Assembly (NCBI GenBank): GCA_002352055.1
Contig: DEHS01000019.1
Span: 25,146 to 32,807, forward strand
Source of the DNA: Legionellaceae bacterium UBA2794
GTDB taxonomy: Bacteria > Pseudomonadota > Gammaproteobacteria > Legionellales > Legionellaceae
Reading direction: 5' to 3'
DNA: 7,662 bases
The notes under the pieces were generated by a model. It ran no database searches, was not told where the DNA came from, and was given only the letters and a program-made list of their open reading frames with translations. The position numbers were made by a program, and so were the translations under genes. Below are positions 4,918-7,662 of this stretch, one piece after another; positions within the stretch are counted from its first letter, which is position 1; each line of letters opens with the position of its first letter.

Positions 4918-6483
4918 TCAGCTTAAAGAAGCCAATAATTTTTTATTTTTTGCAGAGACTAAAAGCGATAACCGGTCATAGTGATTAATGGTCATGGCCC
5001 TCAAACTATTTTCATTAGAATCTGCATGGTGCACTTCATCCAAAAGCTCACCATGAACCACAAATATTTTCTTTTGGGTGGCTTTAATAATGAGCGAGGA
5101 ATTATAAAGTGCTCTTATCTGCCTGCTTTGGCGCAAACAAATTGCTGCTCGAATTAAACTTCGGCTAATCTTTAACGCCATCTTCTGCTCGATACTCAAT
5201 CCCTCTTCAAAACCTGCTTTCTCCTGTGACCACCACTTTTCAAAAGTTCTGACTCCATACTTTTTCTCGAATCCTTTTAACAGTTTATAACCTAATGCGG
5301 CAAACCCTCTAAAATTCATTTTTGTAATGGGTGTGTTATCTAAAGAATAGGTGGTGCAAAAGAGTGTCCATGCGCTCTTCATCAGTTCCGGAGTAATATC
5401 TTGATTATCATAATTCATTAAAGCCCCTGTTTTTAACGCTTTTATTAACTCCAATAAGGACATTACGGAATCAAACGGTTTAAAGGGTCCAATAAAAAAC
5501 TGCGCATCTCGAGTGTCGCGCATATCACTAAATTCATCATTATAAAAAATAAGTGCTCTATTCTTCGCCTGTAACAAAATATTATAAGGCGGGCTGCATC
5601 TTTTTATTTCATCAGATTCCAATAACGCGGCCTCCAAAGGAGTGTCACACACGACCGTTTCTATATCCCAAACTTGCGCCAACATCTCAAGCTTGCGCCG
5701 GTCTCTTTTTTTAATGCCCCTAAAATAGGAGTTCACCCGGTCTTTAAGTGAGGTTGCCTTACCAATATATAGCACCGAGCCATCTTGAGCTAACATGCGA
5801 TAGACTCCAGGAAGCTCAGGCAAGCTCAGTCTTTTTACTTGCTCAATATTGTATTCGTAAGGCTTGGAACTTGCCTTTTTTTCTTTTTGATTTATCCACG
5901 TTAGTAGCGTTTGGTAGCAGGAAATATTTTGGTCCATAAGTTTTGCTACTAACTCACGCCATACAGAAAGGGTCATTGTGACGTGAGAGATGACTTCATT
6001 TTTTTTACTAGACGGTAATTGGTAATATCCAGCCAGAGCTTTTAGATTATGACTGGGCACTTGGGGCAAGAGCCGTTTCGCAATTTTTTGCGTGCAGATG
6101 AGATTAAAGTTCAGCTCATCAAAACCGGTGTGCTGGTGATAAAACTGCTTTAAAAAGCCTCGTTCAAATTGCGCGTAATGCGCAATCACTATAGGCTCAG
6201 GCCCTAATGTTTTTAAAACGCATTGCAATGCAGCAAAGGCAATATGCGGTGCTACACTTTGGCTAAGTTCTGATTCACTCAGTTCCAGCATATCTCTTAT
6301 TTTTGTGGGGATGACTGCCTCTTCTGGTAATTTTAAAGTCCATTTCTCAATACAAGGCGCATGTAATTCATAGGGCTTATAAACACCCCACCCTATTTGC
6401 ACGATAAATCCTTGATTGGGATGCATAGCCGTAGTTTGACAATCGATAATTAATACTTCTTTTTGAGTAAGCCCATACATCAC
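4918..6483 (-). CDS. Exonuclease-like/GIY-YIG endonuclease fusion (PolIII epsilon plus Cho/UvrC-N)
   Basis: 521 residues. Residues 8-180 have the DnaQ/epsilon exonuclease fold: motif I LIIDCQTT (D14, with Gln16 where Glu is expected), motif II IAHYAQFERGFL (Glu107 where Asp is usual), motif III around H167 (VISHVTMTL) with Leu172 at the position of the final Asp. Residues 220-310 are a UvrC/Cho GIY-YIG domain: LPGVYRM, LYIGKATSLKDRVNSYF (Y239, G241, R249), LEAALLESDEIK with the candidate catalytic Glu, and PPYNILL. Residues 310-521 are a Cho-like tail I cannot assign. Related epsilon-Cho fusions are known, for example in mycobacteria, and Cho makes the 3' incision in nucleotide excision repair. 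The exonuclease half looks catalytically impaired, the nuclease half intact. The same-strand umuC gene lies 282 bases upstream. Confidence 0.9.
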   Translation of the reverse strand: MMYGLTQKEVLIIDCQTTAMHPNQGFIVQIGWGVYKPYELHAPCIEKWTLKLPEEAVIPTKIRDMLELSESELSQSVAPHIAFAALQCVLKTLGPEPIVIAHYAQFERGFLKQFYHQHTGFDELNFNLICTQKIAKRLLPQVPSHNLKALAGYYQLPSSKKNEVISHVTMTLSVWRELVAKLMDQNISCYQTLLTWINQKEKKASSKPYEYNIEQVKRLSLPELPGVYRMLAQDGSVLYIGKATSLKDRVNSYFRGIKKRDRRKLEMLAQVWDIETVVCDTPLEAALLESDEIKRCSPPYNILLQAKNRALIFYNDEFSDMRDTRDAQFFIGPFKPFDSVMSLLELIKALKTGALMNYDNQDITPELMKSAWTLFCTTYSLDNTPITKMNFRGFAALGYKLLKGFEKKYGVRTFEKWWSQEKAGFEEGLSIEQKMALKISRSLIRAAICLRQSRQIRALYNSSLIIKATQKKIFVVHGELLDEVHHADSNENSLRAMTINHYDRLSLLVSAKNKKLLASLS

Positions 6484-6765
6484 GAAAACGTTCCACCTTT
6501 TTATTTAAAAATAACTGCATGATCAATCACAACTGAATATCATTGATGATTGTCTTTTATCCTCATCTCTTTAAGACATTTCTTACAAAACAATCATCCT
6601 TTTAATCTATATCTTAATCACTCCACTAGACTATACTGTTTTTGTTTGGTGCTGTTGTATTGTGGACAGGATGTCGGAACACTGGCGAGGTCAAGGATGA
6701 TCTCCCTATAGTGGCAATACAGCGGCGCACAGGCACAAAAAGAGAAACCCCTCCATTTTATTCAT
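6484..6765 (-). other. Gap between umuC and the GIY-YIG gene; tiny hydrophobic ORF
   Basis: No terminator with a GC stem and T-run was found after umuC. A 19-residue minus frame (6706-6765) starts with an ATG directly abutting the umuC stop and reads MNKMEGFLFLCLCAAVLPL, like the front of a signal peptide, then ends at TAG; a longer secreted protein may have been broken here, or it is chance. The 150 bases before the GIY-YIG start are AT-rich and should hold its promoter. No SOS box of the CTG-N10-CAG form was found. Confidence 0.4.
6493..6499 (-). promoter_or_regulatory. Ribosome binding site AAGGTGG deciding a GTG start
   Basis: On the minus strand AAGGTGG ends nine bases before GTG at 6483 and twelve before the following ATG at 6480. 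The spacing favours the GTG. The same heptamer precedes the ligD start. A possible promoter upstream, TTGTGA and TTTAAA separated by 17 bases (about 6502-6530), is weak. Confidence 0.6.
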
Positions 6766-7662
6766 TTAAAGTCGCACCACTGGCAACTCACTCCACCGAG
6801 TTGTATAACACGGAGAGCGCATTTCTGAACGCATCGCCCAGGGTTTACTATATCCTTCTGCCGCAAGCTTTATCGTATGACTGCCGTAGCGCGTATTAAT
6901 GGTATCAAACACCGTCATTAATTTATCTTTTTTATCCAGTTCTTCGTCGGTTCGCTGATGAAAAATATCCATTTGTAAGGACGATTTATCGATTAAGTCT
7001 TGCAACATCACCCCTACTTTTTTATAGGAAATACCGGGGCGATATAATTTTTTTAAACATAATTTAGCTACACGCGTAATGATGCGCGTATCATCGGTTG
7101 GGTTCACCAGACGCACCTCAATGCTTTTAGCGTATTGTTTCAAATCGGAACGATGGGGATTACTGCGCACAAAGACATAAAGTCTTTGGGCTACCAAATG
7201 CTCACTGCGTGCTTTTTCACAGGCACGGGCGCAATGGCTGCTGATGGCTTGGGCTAATGATGCGAATTGGGTTTGCATCTGACCAAAGCTTTTTGAGGAC
7301 ATAATGTTTTGTTTGGGCTTTGCTTCTTCAAGCCCTGCGCAAGCGATTCCTTGTAACTCCATCGTGGTGCGCATCAGTACTACATTATATTGCTTCTTAA
7401 GCATGTGGGCATTTAAGTCCGCTAAGTCTTGCGCGGTATGAATGCCTTTTGCCGCTAATTTATGAGCCCACTGGCGCCCTATTCCCCATACATCGCCAAT
7501 GGGTATTCGTCCCAGCCAGTGTTTGGCATCGGTGACGTTAAACACCGGAATCTTTAATTCTTTTTTCCCAACATGATTCGCAATCTTGGCCAAGGTTTTA
7601 GTAGGGCCGATGCCAATAGAGGTTGGAATGCCAGTACATTGTAAAATATGCTGTTGCAATCG
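6766..7662 (-). CDS. umuC: UmuC, Y-family DNA polymerase V catalytic subunit (5'-partial)
   Basis: 298 residues to the stop; the first 120 or so, including the catalytic DxD region and SIDE motif, lie beyond the window edge. Visible are the end of the palm/fingers (GIPTSIGIGPTKTLAKIANH), the thumb with a helix-hairpin-helix (DVWGIGRQWAHKLAAKGI), the little-finger domain from about residue 120 (SSKSFGQMQ, YVFVRSNPH, YKKVGVMLQDL), a beta-clamp binding motif QMDIF, and the conserved C-terminus AAEGYSKPWAMRSEMRSP followed by YTTRWSELPVV. This end motif is UmuC rather than DinB. With UmuD' it makes PolV, an SOS-induced error-prone translesion polymerase. umuD and the LexA-controlled promoter would be further upstream, outside the window. 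The frame is intact throughout. Chromosomal and mobile-element copies (rum, muc, imp types) cannot be told apart from here. Confidence 0.95.
   Translation of the reverse strand, partial: RLQQHILQCTGIPTSIGIGPTKTLAKIANHVGKKELKIPVFNVTDAKHWLGRIPIGDVWGIGRQWAHKLAAKGIHTAQDLADLNAHMLKKQYNVVLMRTTMELQGIACAGLEEAKPKQNIMSSKSFGQMQTQFASLAQAISSHCARACEKARSEHLVAQRLYVFVRSNPHRSDLKQYAKSIEVRLVNPTDDTRIITRVAKLCLKKLYRPGISYKKVGVMLQDLIDKSSLQMDIFHQRTDEELDKKDKLMTVFDTINTRYGSHTIKLAAEGYSKPWAMRSEMRSPCYTTRWSELPVVRL

Noticed and set aside
4901..4926. Possible bidirectional terminator between ku and the GIY-YIG gene
   Set aside because: Only a 7-bp AT-rich stem (TTAAGCT/AGCTTAA) with a 12-base loop and no T-run directly after it on either strand.
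5748..5939. 63-codon plus frame
   Set aside because: Antisense to the GIY-YIG domain.
6652..6669. CTGT...ACAG pair resembling a LexA box
   Set aside because: The spacing is CTG-N12-CAG, not N10, and it lies downstream of umuC rather than before an SOS gene.
6642..6899. 85-codon plus frame
   Set aside because: Its second half is antisense to the conserved UmuC C-terminus; its first half has no recognisable content.

Overview
The window reads as AT-rich gammaproteobacterial DNA with a Legionella-like flavour. This is inferred from base composition and from the gene types and protein phrasing (Ku, LigD, a CopA-type multicopper oxidase, UmuC, a Tn554-like transposition gene set); no search was run. 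It looks like accessory DNA: a metal-resistance gene end, a decayed mobile element, a solitary DUF1016 nuclease gene and a cluster of DNA-repair genes, two of them visibly broken.

Layout. 1-432 (+): C-terminal cupredoxin domain of a multicopper oxidase that starts before the window. 433-750: no convincing gene. 751-1885: segment bounded by a perfect 29-bp inverted repeat, holding on the minus strand a wrecked tyrosine recombinase (frameshift plus loss of the catalytic domain) and a translationally coupled DUF6262/TnpC-like coiled-coil gene. 1886-2104: strong hairpin, an open but start-less minus frame, and a palindrome touching the next stop codon. 2105-3127 (-): complete DUF1016 (YhcG-type) PDDEXK nuclease whose coding sequence contains a perfect 31-nt palindrome closely related to the one just after its stop. 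3128-3408: gene-poor, two doubtful mini-ORFs.

3409-7662 is a repair block: ligD (-), reduced to its phosphoesterase domain joined to the tail of its polymerase domain and frameshifted in an A-run; ku (+), divergent from ligD and intact; an intact exonuclease/GIY-YIG (epsilon-Cho/UvrC-N type) fusion (-) whose exonuclease active site appears degenerate; and umuC (-), whose N-terminus lies beyond the window edge.

How they work together (inference): Ku and LigD normally form bacterial non-homologous end joining, but this ligD cannot supply ligase or polymerase activity, so Ku here is orphaned or depends on a LigD encoded elsewhere. The GIY-YIG fusion and UmuC suggest lesion incision and translesion synthesis. 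The most unusual signals are the paired palindromes of the DUF1016 gene, the inverted-repeat-bounded Tn554-like remnant, and the exonuclease-dead-looking GIY-YIG fusion.
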